Shown here in pieces: positions 20,998 to 30,836 of a stretch of DNA of 64,000 bases. This DNA comes from Ilyonectria destructans (lineage: Eukaryota; Ascomycota; Sordariomycetes; Hypocreales; Nectriaceae): contig JAHEWK010000003.1 in NCBI GenBank assembly GCA_020740775.1, positions 310,001 to 374,000 of the forward strand, written 5' to 3'. The position numbers were made by a program, and so were the translations under genes. Position 1 is the stretch's first letter; each line of letters starts with the position of its first letter. The notes below the pieces were generated by a model. The model saw only the letters and a list, made by a program, of their open reading frames with translations, was not told the origin of the DNA and did not search any database.

Positions 20998-21673
20998 GGT
21001 GCTTTACACTGGCTAGTGACAACTTGTGGCGAAGGACAGGTGTGATTGGAATGGATCTCTTATTTATTCTTTCATGTTATTAAACGCGTCTTCGAAGATT
21101 TCAACTATGCGCTGCGAAACATTTATACATGTGAATTCCTTTTACACGAGGAAAACCTGATTTTGTATCGTGGTCTTAATTGAGATATCCTCTGCCAAAG
21201 CCTAATATATGCTGTCTAAAATAGTATTTTGCTCCAATCAATCAGCACATAGAGAATTTACGTCGTTGAATAACATGTTGAGATGGACCTAGTCTCGGTG
21301 ACGGGATGTGGACCCAAGGATACGTCATGAACAAGTAGCTACTCACTTCACATAACATAATTGCATCAAAGACTACAACTTGAAGATTCCTGATTTAACA
21401 ACGGCTATGCACACAAGGTCGCGTTTGGATCTCGATAGCCATTTTTTCCTCCATCGGCGATCGTCTTACAGCACTAGTAGAGTGACATCACTGTCCTAGA
21501 TTCGCCCCCTGAATCGGGCGGTCTCGTAGTCGAAACAGCAGATCGATAGAAGGCAGGACAACGAAACCAGGCAGGTGGTAACCTAGCACTGCTCACGATA
21601 GGTAAACCCAGAGAAATCCCGGTTCAATACAAATTCGGTGCATCTTTGCTTACTGCATTAGCTACGAAGACAA

Positions 21674-21684
21674 CGGAATTTCCG
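21674..21684. promoter_or_regulatory. CGG-N5-CCG element
   Basis: CGGAATTTCCG upstream of the P450 gene; matches the TTCCG-type half of the other copies. Confidence 0.35.
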
Positions 21685-21829
21685 CTCTGGCTCGGGAGGA
21701 TCAAATGTCCCATCAGTGGCCACTCATTTCCGCAAGAGATCCGAAGGCCCGCAAACTTCTGAACTCTGAAAATGTGGTACAGAAATCATGATGTCTCCGG
21801 GAGAGACTTGAAGCGCCCGAACGGGGTTT

Positions 21830-21840
21830 CGGAGCTTCCG
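21830..21840. promoter_or_regulatory. CGG-N5-CCG element
   Basis: CGGAGCTTCCG, second copy before the P450 gene, 179 bp from the ATG. Confidence 0.35.
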
Positions 21841-22008
21841 GGCCTCCTCCGGTACCACCGACAAGATGCATGGTGATGTGGTATGGAGCAACGGACGGCA
21901 AGCTCATACAAATGACACTGACGCATTGCTACTTCTGGTTAACGACGACCGATACCTCATTTCACCGATTCTCAACCATCAATTAGCAAGTTTTTTCCTT
22001 AGCCAACT

Positions 22009-23779
22009 ATGATTCTTGAGCACATTGTCCCCCACTCTTTTCGCAACGCAGCACTGCTGTTTCTCTCCGGCGTTCTGCTTCATCTTGTGGTGAACAAATA
22101 CGGCCGAAGATTGAATCGAGTACCAGGCCCATGGCTTGCAGGTTTCACAGACATATGGAGACTTTTCATAGCCCGAGGGCGCCGAGCCCAAGAGGTACAC
22201 CTCAATTTGCATGAAAGATACGGTCCCGTTGTTAGGCTAGGCCCCAAAGCCGTGTCTGTGGCAGACCCCGAGGCTATAAAAATCATTTACAGTGCAGGTG
22301 CAGGATTTCAAAAAGTATACAACAAAGCCGTACCACTGAATTTATAGTACAACCGATTGCTAATAATGCACGTCCAGACAAGCTTCTACCCAGTGCAACA
22401 GGCCCTCGCCAAGGGCAGGAGACTCGAAACCATGTTTAATACAGCTAACGAGAAATACCATGCAAGGCTTCGTAGGTCGGTATCAAATGCCTATGCAATG
22501 AGCACGCTGGTGAATTTTGAACCATATGTCGATTCAACCACGACGGAGTTCCTGAAGCAACTAAAGATTCGATATGCAAACCAACCGGGGAACCAGGGTG
22601 TTTGTGACTTCGGGGCTTGGCTACAGTATTATGCGTTCGATGTGATTGGGGAGTTGACCTACTCAAAGAGATTGGGCTTCGTGGAACAAGGGGTTGATAT
22701 TGGAAATATAATCCGAGATCTGGAAGCTTTCTTGGACTACGTGGCGTGGGTAAGTGAGCCTACTTCTTGGCTCTACTCCGATCTTCAGTCGACAACCAGC
22801 TGACTTCATGCCACTGCAAGGTTGGCCAAATTCCTTTCCTTGACCGTCTACTCAAGAAGAATCCGGTTACGATTTGGATGGCAAAACACGGCCTACTCAA
22901 CGCTAGTAATCCAGTAGCAGAATTCGCCAAAAAGCACATTGCCGAACGTCAACGTGAGGAGGAGTCTGGTGACGCAAAAGCAGCTGGGCAGGCTCCAAGG
23001 AGAGACTTTTTGAACCGTTTCAAGGAAGCCCGAGCCAAGAACCCTGATTTCATAACTGAACAGCTTGTCCTAGCCCTTACCGTTGCAAACATGTTTGCGG
23101 GCTCCGATACAACTGGGATAACAATGCGAGCTGTTTTTTACTTCCTGTTGAAGAATCCTTCAACGATGGACAAGTTGCTTGAGGAGCTTTCTGAGCAAAG
23201 CAAGAACGGAAGATTCGCGAGACGTGACGGCCTTGTTCAATGGGAAGAAGTCAGAACACTCCCGTACCTTGGCGCTGTTATCAACGAAGCATTGCGCTGC
23301 CACCCTGCCGTCGGACTGACGCTTGAGAGACTTGTTCCACCCGAGGGAGTTACTATATCAGGTCATTTCTTACCCGGCGGCACGATCGCTGGTTGCTCAG
23401 CATGGGTCCTTCATCGAGATGAAGGAACATTCGGCTCTGACGCAGCAAAATTCCGCCCTGAAAGATGGATCGAAGCCAGCTCAGAACAACGACAGAAGAT
23501 GAATAATGCACTATTCTCATTTGGTGCAGGAGCTAGAACCTGCATTGGCAAGAATATCTCCTTGCTCGAGCTTTACAAGCTTGTGCCAGCTGTACTGCGG
23601 ACATTCGAGGTCAGTATTTTTATGAAACCGTCGAGGCGCCCGTCCGATTGAGACTGATACTTCCCGAATTCTAGATTGAGCTAGTGGATCCAGAGTCTAC
23701 CTGGAACCTCCACAATGCGTGGTTTGTCAGGCAAAAGGGCTTTAATGTCCGGCTCAAAGAGAGGGAGACAATTATCTGA
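22009..23779 (+). CDS. cytochrome P450 (pisatin demethylase-like)
   Basis: Exons 22009-22314, 22378-22749, 22821-23609 and 23675-23779, 523 aa. An amino-terminal hydrophobic helix (residues 11-28) anchors it in the ER membrane, followed by the proline hinge RVPGPWLAGF. The I-helix oxygen motif is AGSDTT, the K-helix ExxR is EALR, a PERW block follows, and the haem loop is FGAGARTCIGKNI with the ligand cysteine. The order RLNRVPGPWLAGFTDIWRL resembles pisatin demethylase-like microsomal P450s. Likely hydroxylates or O-demethylates a small aromatic or polyketide-like compound. It closes the three-gene run with the Zn2Cys6 regulator and the reductase. All splice junctions keep frame. Confidence 0.92.
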
Positions 23780-24095
23780 AATGACAAAAGCACGAGGGTG
23801 TAAAGTGAACGTTCGGTAGACAACTCAAGATAGGTGTGCGCCTTGATTGAGCCAAGGCCATCAATACATATTGTGGTAGCAAAAGTGAACTCTAGGGCTC
23901 ACAGCGATGATCTTGTTCTTATTCTTCCTGCTGGGGCCTCGACTGGGTTCATTTTACATTTGTTCTGTCTGGCCGCTAGGTTCATATCAGACCAGTAGAT
24001 TGATTGAGACAGATTTGGGGACGATGGGTGATCTTGTTTTTTGGTCTAGGAAGGAAGAAAGCTGGCTATTTATACCTAGGGATCTGACTGACCCA

Positions 24096-24133
24096 GATGC
24101 CCTTGATCTGATGCCGGATGCCCTTGATCTGAT
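24096..24133. repeat. 17 bp direct repeat, two copies
   Basis: GATGCCCTTGATCTGAT occurs at 24096-24112 and again at 24117-24133, 21 bp apart and identical. Probably replication slippage in non-coding DNA. Confidence 0.7.
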
Positions 24134-24190
24134 AATGCCGATGATATCCGAAGATCTAAGTTGTTGAGGTTAATCTAGGTTGTTGAGGGC

Positions 24191-24258
24191 ATCTAGGTTC
24201 GAAGGGGTCCACGGTACAAATCAGAGTCTCTATCTAGGTTCAAAGGAAACCACGGTAC
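24191..24258. repeat. 27 bp direct repeat, two diverged copies
   Basis: Copies at 24191-24217 and 24232-24258 begin ATCTAGGTTC and end CCACGGTAC. They differ at four of 27 sites, three of them G to A. The bias is compatible with repeat-induced mutation but too small to prove it. Confidence 0.65.
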
Positions 24259-24494
24259 GGATCCGGTCCTATGCAAAGCTGACTTTTCCTATCAGGCTGT
24301 CTGGCAGTTCAACTAATGGGGCCGTAAAGGCGCACATACTCCAGCACAAGTGATTCGAATGTCATGAGGATAGGGTTCAGGTTATGTATAGAGAGTAAGA
24401 TGTCCATTGCAGCTATGTTATATGAGTGCTCAGCAGATGCCTGGAAAGCCAAACATCCCTAGGATACGGTTAGCTGCACGCATCACTCCTTGAA

Positions 24495-25847
24495 TTAGTA
24501 AGAGGTGTCGATCCAACTGTATCCATTTGGCCATAACTGCGACTTTGTCACAATTGCTGTAGCTGCAGTCAGATATTGGCGAGATGTTGTTGAAGATCCC
24601 GCCCCGGTATTGCCGAACTCCTCAAATATGCTATGACGCCACATTAGCTTAGAATCCAGAAATTGAACAGCTACGTACGGGGTAGCATCGGTGGCCAGAG
24701 TAGTCCAGCCTTTAGCATTTACCACATCCGTGAGGGTGGATCGCTGAAATATGACTCGCGCCAAGACACGCCAGGGACGACCGAGATAGACAGCGCCAGT
24801 GAGACTTTTCCCCGACGCGGCAGTTATCTTAAACAAAGAGCATTAGATCATGTCTGAACGGGAATGGGATCTCGTTAGTCACTTACCGTTGAGCTGTCAA
24901 TGACATACCAAGTTAGATCTGAGCTCGTCTCTCGGGAACTGGCGGTTATAGCCCCGCCACCATTTGAGGCAAGAGTGCATTCCCCAAACCATGCAGCTGC
25001 TTTTCCAAAAATATAGTCGACAGCGCCTTATCCTGTGTCAGTTGCTTTACGGAACATAGATGCTACCGTCGGACTCACCTTCAACATAGCAATTCGAATA
25101 GTACTGGTATCCAGACTTTGCGTATAACCTAGTATATGTTAGCCGTCAAGCTTGCGGGGTTGTGCCGGTAAGACAAACTTACGTATCTTGATAACCATAG
25201 AAGCCGCACCCATAGTAGCCTTGCTTGTCGCCATTTGCCGTCAACGCGACTGCCTGTAAACTGTTAGCTTGGCTGTGATTATAAGTTCCGCATTAATCTC
25301 ACCTGCGCTCCTGCCCCGTATGTGTTCTTCACATTGATGTTGTACATGTTGAAGTTGGAGCTTCTGACATTCACGGTGCTGCTTGCATCTAGATTTCCGG
25401 CAGCAGGAGAAGAGTAGGAGTGAGTGATAGTCACGACGTTGTTGTGATAATCGCCAACGCTGTTCGGTACGATGAGCTACCGGCTACATAATGCATTGGG
25501 ACGACGAGGCTTACTTGGTAGTGTAGCCATATAACGTCAAAGGGCCTCCATAGCTGATAGTGAAGTTCTCAGAGTAACTTCCACTGTATATGAAGATACA
25601 TGCGGCAGAAGTACCTGAGAGCGAAGCGACAGCAGCCGAAATGGTGGAATAGTATCCGCTGGTGGTTGTATCTGGACAATAGTAAGCAACCACTTTCAAG
25701 AACACAATTAAAAGACCACGCACCCTGTTCAACGACTTTGCAGCCACTCGGTGGGCTTGTTCGCGCCGTAGCCCTCTTCTGATGCGAGACTGCAGCAGAA
25801 CCGACAGAAGCAGTGGCTGCCAAAAGAAGATAAGGAAGCAGACGCAT
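24495..25847 (-). CDS. pectin methylesterase (CE8), secreted
   Basis: Eight exons: 25847-25724, 25671-25515, 25459-25303, 25253-25183, 25128-25079, 25026-24887, 24827-24679 and 24630-24495; 327 aa. A signal peptide (MRLLPYLLLAATASVGSAA) shows secretion. The right-handed beta-helix fold of carbohydrate esterase family 8 is indicated by GYYSTISAAVASL, then GCGFYGYQDT and GAVDYIFG, which carry the two catalytic aspartates, and LGRPWR with the catalytic arginine and tryptophan. It removes methyl groups from homogalacturonan, producing pectate for polygalacturonase. It is divergent from the GH28 gene across 727 bp, suggesting co-induction by pectin. The intron ending AAG at 25027 was chosen because the nearer CAG gives a stop. 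Functional call firm. Confidence 0.93.
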
Positions 25848-26574
25848 TGTAACTATAGTGATTAATGCAGACTATGGTATGGTCGATGCAGGTTCCCTGC
25901 CTGCGTGAGATGTGGCTCGGGTCTTCGATGTTTCTTGTATTAACGCAATAATGTGAACGCAGCGGTCGAGCTTAAAACTGCCTTGCCGTATGATCTTACC
26001 TTGTCCTGAGCTTGTCCCTGTCGAGCGGCGGATGCACGAGCTGGCACAATTTAGCCGACCCTCTGTGCGGAGACCATGACGCGAATACTGATAGATATCA
26101 TCTGACAAAGTTTCACGTCGAAAAAAGAAGATGTTCCATCCAGACAAAGCCTTGCAATCACTAATAGCCGCCCATTACTATGTAGTAGTGTACCTAAGTT
26201 CGAAAAGGAAGAAAATCCACACCAGTTAGATCATACCTCCGCTGTCATGCTAATGCGGGGCCGTCAGTCTGGCAGTTGTATTTTGCCTAAATAGCCACCT
26301 CTGTCAACGATCTCATTTCCACGAATCCTGTGAGGGATCAACGACGCTATGAAGGGGCGGAACTGTCTCCCCCGCATCATAGCCCATGCTCTCACAGACC
26401 CCTGAGCCTGCGAAATCCCCTGGATAACACTGTACCTCGTGTGATATGGTGTTGGTATACTCCATACGCCTTCGGCGGTCCTTGATTTCCCCAAGTATAA
26501 ATGGCGCGAGAAGCATTCTAAGCGGATACTAAAGTTAGCCACCAATCCTTAGCTTACATTAGATTAAGCTCAAT
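25848..26574. promoter_or_regulatory. divergent promoter of the two pectinase genes
   Basis: Shared upstream region of the methylesterase and GH28 genes. CreA-type GCGGGG sites lie at 26255-26260 and 26370-26375 (as CCCCGC). A TATAAAT near 26496 sits about 80 bp before the GH28 ATG. Carbon repression of pectinases is well known; these particular sites are inferred. Minus frames at 26264-26545 look fortuitous. Confidence 0.5.
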
Positions 26575-27792
26575 ATGTTCCTCTTTTACGTTCTGTCGGT
26601 GTGCCTCGGGCTGGCCCACGCAGCGACAACCACCCAACCTGATCATCAATTTTCAGGACTTCGGGAGAGGGCATCAACTTGCACGCCTTTGGCAGGAGGT
26701 AGCAGCTCAATTGACGACGTTCCAGCTATACAATCCGCTATTGCCAGCTGCACATCAGGAACAATCGTGATCCCGACTGGTACAACCTACTACATCAATT
26801 CGGTATTCAGCTTTGCTGGGTGCTCAGGATGCACCTTTCAAATCGAAGGGACGCTGAAAGTCGCCAGTAACACTGACTACTGGGGCGGACGACAAGCCAT
26901 CTTCCTCATGAGCGGTATTAATGGAGCCAAGGTCTTCTCTTCAACGGGATCTGGCGTTATAGACGGCAACGGCCAGAACGCATACGATTTGTTTGCTACG
27001 GATTCAACGTACAAGAGACCAACGCTATTCTATATCACCAACTCGAAAAACGTGGTCGTCCAGAACCTTCGCTTCAAAAACGCGCCGAATGTCTTTCATT
27101 CCGTGACAGGCGGGTCCACGAATATCCAGTACACCGACATCAATCTGTCTGCGGTGAGCAAGAGCTCTAATGCTCCCAAGAATACTGATGGCTGGGATAT
27201 TGGCGCCTCGACCTATGTCACCGTGACCAGGGCTACAGTCACCAACGACGACGACTGTATAGCCTTTAAGCCTGGCTGCAATCACACGACAGTCACGGAC
27301 ATTACGTGCGTGGGCAGTCACGGCTTATCCGTCGGCAGTCTAGGAAAGACCAACACGGATACCGTCCAGAACGTCTGGGTCAGCGGTGCAACCATGATCA
27401 ACTCGACGAAGGCAGTGGGGATCAAGCTGTACCCGGCTGGGCCTGACCACGGCACGGCGGTCGTGTCGAATGTGACGTTCCAGAACGTGGTTGTGCAAAA
27501 TTGCGACTATGCCTTCCAAGTGCAGAGTTGCTACGGTGAAACGACATCTTACTGCGCATCGTACCCGAGCACCGCGCAGTTGTCTGAAATAGTTGTGAAG
27601 GGCTTCTCCGGCACAACAAGCTCCAAATATGCGCCCTCCGTTGCCAACATCAACTGTCCAGCAGCGGGGTCGTGTGACTTGACCATGTCCTCCATGACAG
27701 TGAAGCCGCCTAGCGGATCGGCTAGCTATTTGTGCGCGAATACGCCAAGCACACTTGGGGTCACCTGCAAGAGTGGTGCTAGTGGGCGATAA
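26575..27792 (+). CDS. GH28 pectinase (exo-polygalacturonase or xylogalacturonan hydrolase-like), secreted
   Basis: Single exon, 405 aa, signal peptide of about 16 residues ending LGLAHA. The GH28 beta-helix motifs are N203-T-D (NTDGWDIG), the catalytic pair D226-D227 (NDDDCIAFKPG) and H249 (GSHGLSVGSLGK). The fourth motif, normally RIK, reads GIK at 282-284 (KAVGIKLYPAG). The wording of the NTDGWDIG and GSHGLSVGSLGK blocks resembles exo-acting polygalacturonases and xylogalacturonan hydrolases more than endo enzymes. It would cut alpha-1,4-galacturonosyl bonds outside the cell after demethylation by the divergent CE8 enzyme. Cysteines at the carboxy end fit a secreted protein. Family certain; exo versus xylogalacturonan preference open. 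Confidence 0.92.
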   Translation: MFLFYVLSVCLGLAHAATTTQPDHQFSGLRERASTCTPLAGGSSSIDDVPAIQSAIASCTSGTIVIPTGTTYYINSVFSFAGCSGCTFQIEGTLKVASNTDYWGGRQAIFLMSGINGAKVFSSTGSGVIDGNGQNAYDLFATDSTYKRPTLFYITNSKNVVVQNLRFKNAPNVFHSVTGGSTNIQYTDINLSAVSKSSNAPKNTDGWDIGASTYVTVTRATVTNDDDCIAFKPGCNHTTVTDITCVGSHGLSVGSLGKTNTDTVQNVWVSGATMINSTKAVGIKLYPAGPDHGTAVVSNVTFQNVVVQNCDYAFQVQSCYGETTSYCASYPSTAQLSEIVVKGFSGTTSSKYAPSVANINCPAAGSCDLTMSSMTVKPPSGSASYLCANTPSTLGVTCKSGASGR

Positions 27793-28353
27793 TCGAATTG
27801 GTGTTGACAGGGCGGGACTTGGTATTAGTCGTGGAACGCTGCAAGAGTGTCGTGAGCCTTTCTCTCCGCACCTCGCGCCATATAGTCCTTGAGAATCCCG
27901 ATTGACGCAGAGGAACCTGTGGCAATAGTAGCCACGGTGTGGTTGTGAGCTATTCGAAGTATATCTTAACACGCAAAATGAGGAGACATGCTCTACCACA
28001 TTATTTGGGTACTTCTCAGCCCTCCTTTGTCTTTTAAGTGGTTGGACAACTCGGGAGTGACCGCAGTGGAGGCTTACAATAGTCAAAGGGGTATGAATAT
28101 TGTTTAGGATAATCAGAGGTGTCATGAATATCGAGTACATCAACAAAATAACTCACCTTTGTCAATAAGCTTAGAGTTCAAATACATAAAGTTGACTAAC
28201 CATGGTGGCGGAATGGCGCAAAGGAGAGCAAAGGCCCAACACTCACCCCGTTTGCGCTGAACTTGTGTTTTGAGACGGGCGTGTCCGCAAGGTCGAGGAT
28301 TCCTTGATTGATTCGTGGTAACATAGAATCTGAGACCGTAAAGATAAATCCTC

Positions 28354-28376
28354 TACGATCGTACGATCGTACGATC
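28354..28376. repeat. TACGATCG tandem repeat, nearly three copies
   Basis: The 8 bp unit TACGATCG is repeated 2.9 times. GATC and CGATCG make it self-complementary. No function evident. Confidence 0.7.
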
Positions 28377-29434
28377 CTCAAAAGGGAACTGCAAAGATGA
28401 GTCAATGATGGGGTCAATTATTCATCATGTCTGATGATTAGGTTTCTGGTGTAGCTGCGTCTTCCCAACTTAAATGCTCTACTGCCGGCAATAGTCACAG
28501 CCTCCACTGTTAAATTAATGAGCTCCTTATCCTAGCAAAACTTCTTGTCCAAGCAGCCCACCGGCGGGCGATCCTTCTTAAAAGAAAGAGACGTACCGAC
28601 GTCGTTAGTCGCTAAGGACTTCCTATCCCTGACAAACCAAGTTCATCAAATTTCGAGTAGGCCACGTCAAACCCGTTATTTCCTCGACATGCATGGAGGC
28701 CACCGTATTTTCATGAGGACGCGACACAGGTACGCGTGTCCAGGACGAAGTGCGGGAGGTAGAGTCGCATGAGCCCGACATGAACGGGATGTAGTATTTC
28801 AGCCTATATTCGAGCCAGCGGGTCCCTTTAACGAGATTACCCATTGCCGGTATCTGCCAGACTATTGTGTTAGAGGCTTATCAATACTCTGGGGAAGAAG
28901 AAGTCGTCCATCCCGTCTGAGCGGAATGTTTATGTCGCAGACATGACGACCAATCAATCCTCTCAAGTGCCGAGGACAATCCATCACCGGCAATATCTCA
29001 TATTTCATTTACATATTTATCCTATTTTTCATAAGTTAACTATTCAGAGACAACACCGTTTTGACTTCAGCCGAGAGTGGGCCCCTGTAACAACTACATT
29101 GCTAACCGCACTATTCGTATTTTCTATTCAACATACTGGTGGAGTTTCTTGGCGCCGGCGCATAAATGAGCACGCCTTGTAAATCTTAATTCTATCCAGT
29201 TGTTCCTTGATGTTTTAGTGAACGCGTTCGGAACTCGGCACCACTATGTTCGCGCTAGACAGCCGGCTTTTGTAACGGGCATTCGGAACACTGCTAAGAG
29301 CCCGGACCTTCATACGCATTGGTGGAATTCATTTCTACCGGAACACAGGTGACATACTAAACCCGTTGTCGATCAACTCTGGCACGGCCGCAGGCTCATT
29401 TCCCCCCTTACATTCGGTTTCCAAGCGAAGCATT

Positions 29435-29466
29435 CCCTGCATAAATGGAGCCCTGCATAAATGGAG
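29435..29466. repeat. 16 bp perfect tandem duplication
   Basis: CCCTGCATAAATGGAG occurs twice head to tail (29435-29450 and 29451-29466). A recent slippage or insertion footprint in non-coding DNA. Confidence 0.75.
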
Positions 29467-29604
29467 ATCGTTTTACCCCGGATACTAGTAGACCAAATTC
29501 ACCCAGAAATATTCCATCCACTAAATGTAGGAAGCTAGAAGCGGATGGAGTTGCTCGATTTAGCCTGTGTGCGTACAGTTTTATTCCCCGAGTTTCCAAT
29601 TCCT

Positions 29605-29930
29605 ATACGAAAAATACAACAAGTAAGACGCTGTAGAGCATGTGCTCGGCAGTGACAACGTCGGAGTGAGCATGGATGTTGAGCTTCAGGCCCTTTAACC
29701 AGCCACTGAGCTTGGGTGGGCGACAGACCATGTTGTAGAGGGCAAACCAGTTGTCGATGCTGTCGTAGAGGTCGCGGATGTGGATGTAGTCAAAGTGGGC
29801 GAGCGGCCAGATCCATTTGAGCTGAGGGTTGCCTCTATAGAATTCGCAGTTGCGTAGCACCTACACCGCCTGGATGGAGGAATATCTGTACCAGTGACTT
29901 GAACGGAGGAGAACTGGTCGGCGAAGTCTC
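29605..29930 (-). pseudogene. decayed SAM-dependent methyltransferase (LaeA-like) fragment
   Basis: On the minus strand, two frames together recall the class I methyltransferases of the LaeA/TAM type. The first (about 29930-29880) gives DFADQF and VTGTDI, the SAM-binding region. After a frame change the second gives HFDYIHIRDLYDSIDNW, then SGWLKG, corresponding to motifs II-III where intact relatives read FDYIHIR and GGWLE. The amino- and carboxy-terminal parts of the domain are not recognisable. It is a relic, not a functional gene. Coordinates cover only the recognisable part. Confidence 0.7.
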
Positions 29931-30836
29931 TGGTGGACAGGAGGGGTCAGTACGATTGAGGTACGTGTTATTCTAATGGGCGAGGAACAGCAAGCCAAAT
30001 TTAACCTTCACAGCGTTGTTTTCAAGGCCTTGATAAATCATACCACATCCGCTGCTGGTAAAATTCATGGCGATTCGGCAAATGGCTTGGAGTCAAACAT
30101 AGAACACCAAGCTGTCGGTTGAGATGGGGATTCACATGGTACTGCTGTACGGAGACCTTCCCGAGAACAGAATGACCCAATAAGCGTCCGAGCCGCTATC
30201 AACTTGAACTAAATTCCGGGGTAGAAACGCGATTGTTGTCTGACTCGCTGCGCCCCAGGTCGGGGTGGAGAAGAAAATGTCCGTAGACGCTTCGGGGCGG
30301 AGACGTTACTTAATGTCCGGGCAAGATTACAACAGTGAATGGGTACCCATGTCACGCAACGCATGAAACCTGTTCACCGAAAGTACATGGAATCACTGAG
30401 GGGTGTTTAAAATACTCCCTTCGGTCTTTTTGTCTGATGGATCAATATCAATTGAGCTGGAAGTCTCTACCAACTATCCAACTTTTACCTACCCGGGAGT
30501 GTTCAACCGGAAACGTCACACTTTTCCACAAAGTGTTCCACTTGGGTATTACATACCTCGCACGATACCGCATTTAATTTGTAGACTAAACGTGAGAGTT
30601 AATAATCCATTTTAGACGAGTTCGGTTAAATGTAGCTCACCTGTTTTCCATTATCGAAAACGCCCGCTTTGAAAGTTAATACTGGATATCATTTACAACT
30701 TATTTTTGGCCATTGTATGAATTTTAGCGCCAGCCTCATATTAAAGTGCTATACGAAGGAATAGACTTGAAATCCACATGATATCTCACCCCTTCTATGG
30801 TGTAAGTCTTGTTCTAAACTATTCTGCCAGTCTTCT

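Larger units (their letters stand above)
20998..22008. other. intergenic, promoter of the P450 gene
   Basis: 1.0 kb with no supported gene. CGG-N5-CCG elements are at 21674-21684 and 21830-21840, 335 and 179 bp upstream of the P450 ATG. A 64-codon minus frame at 21713-21907 looks fortuitous. Confidence 0.5.
23780..24494. other. intergenic with diverged short direct repeats
   Basis: 715 bp between the convergent P450 and pectinesterase genes. No gene seen. It holds a 17 bp direct repeat (24096-24112 and 24117-24133) and a 27 bp repeat pair (24191-24217 and 24232-24258). Confidence 0.5.
27793..30836. other. gene-poor stretch with relics
   Basis: Three kilobases without an intact gene, between the GH28 and GH88 genes. 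It contains a decayed methyltransferase piece (29605-29930), a short repeat of GATCGTAC (28354-28376) and a 16 bp tandem duplication (29435-29466). Long minus frames around 27340-28146 are antisense to the GH28 gene. It breaks the pectinase pair from the uronide genes. Confidence 0.55.

Noticed and set aside
1..23779. Classical secondary-metabolite gene cluster
   Set aside because: No PKS, NRPS, terpene cyclase, DMATS or RiPP precursor is visible, so only tailoring- and catabolism-type genes can be claimed.
23907..24167. 86-codon frame after the P450 gene
   Set aside because: Overlaps the short direct repeats and ends in repeated residues; no sign of selection as protein.
27340..28146. 268-codon minus-strand frame
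   Set aside because: It is antisense to the GH28 gene over most of its length and resembles no family; a shadow of strong codon bias.
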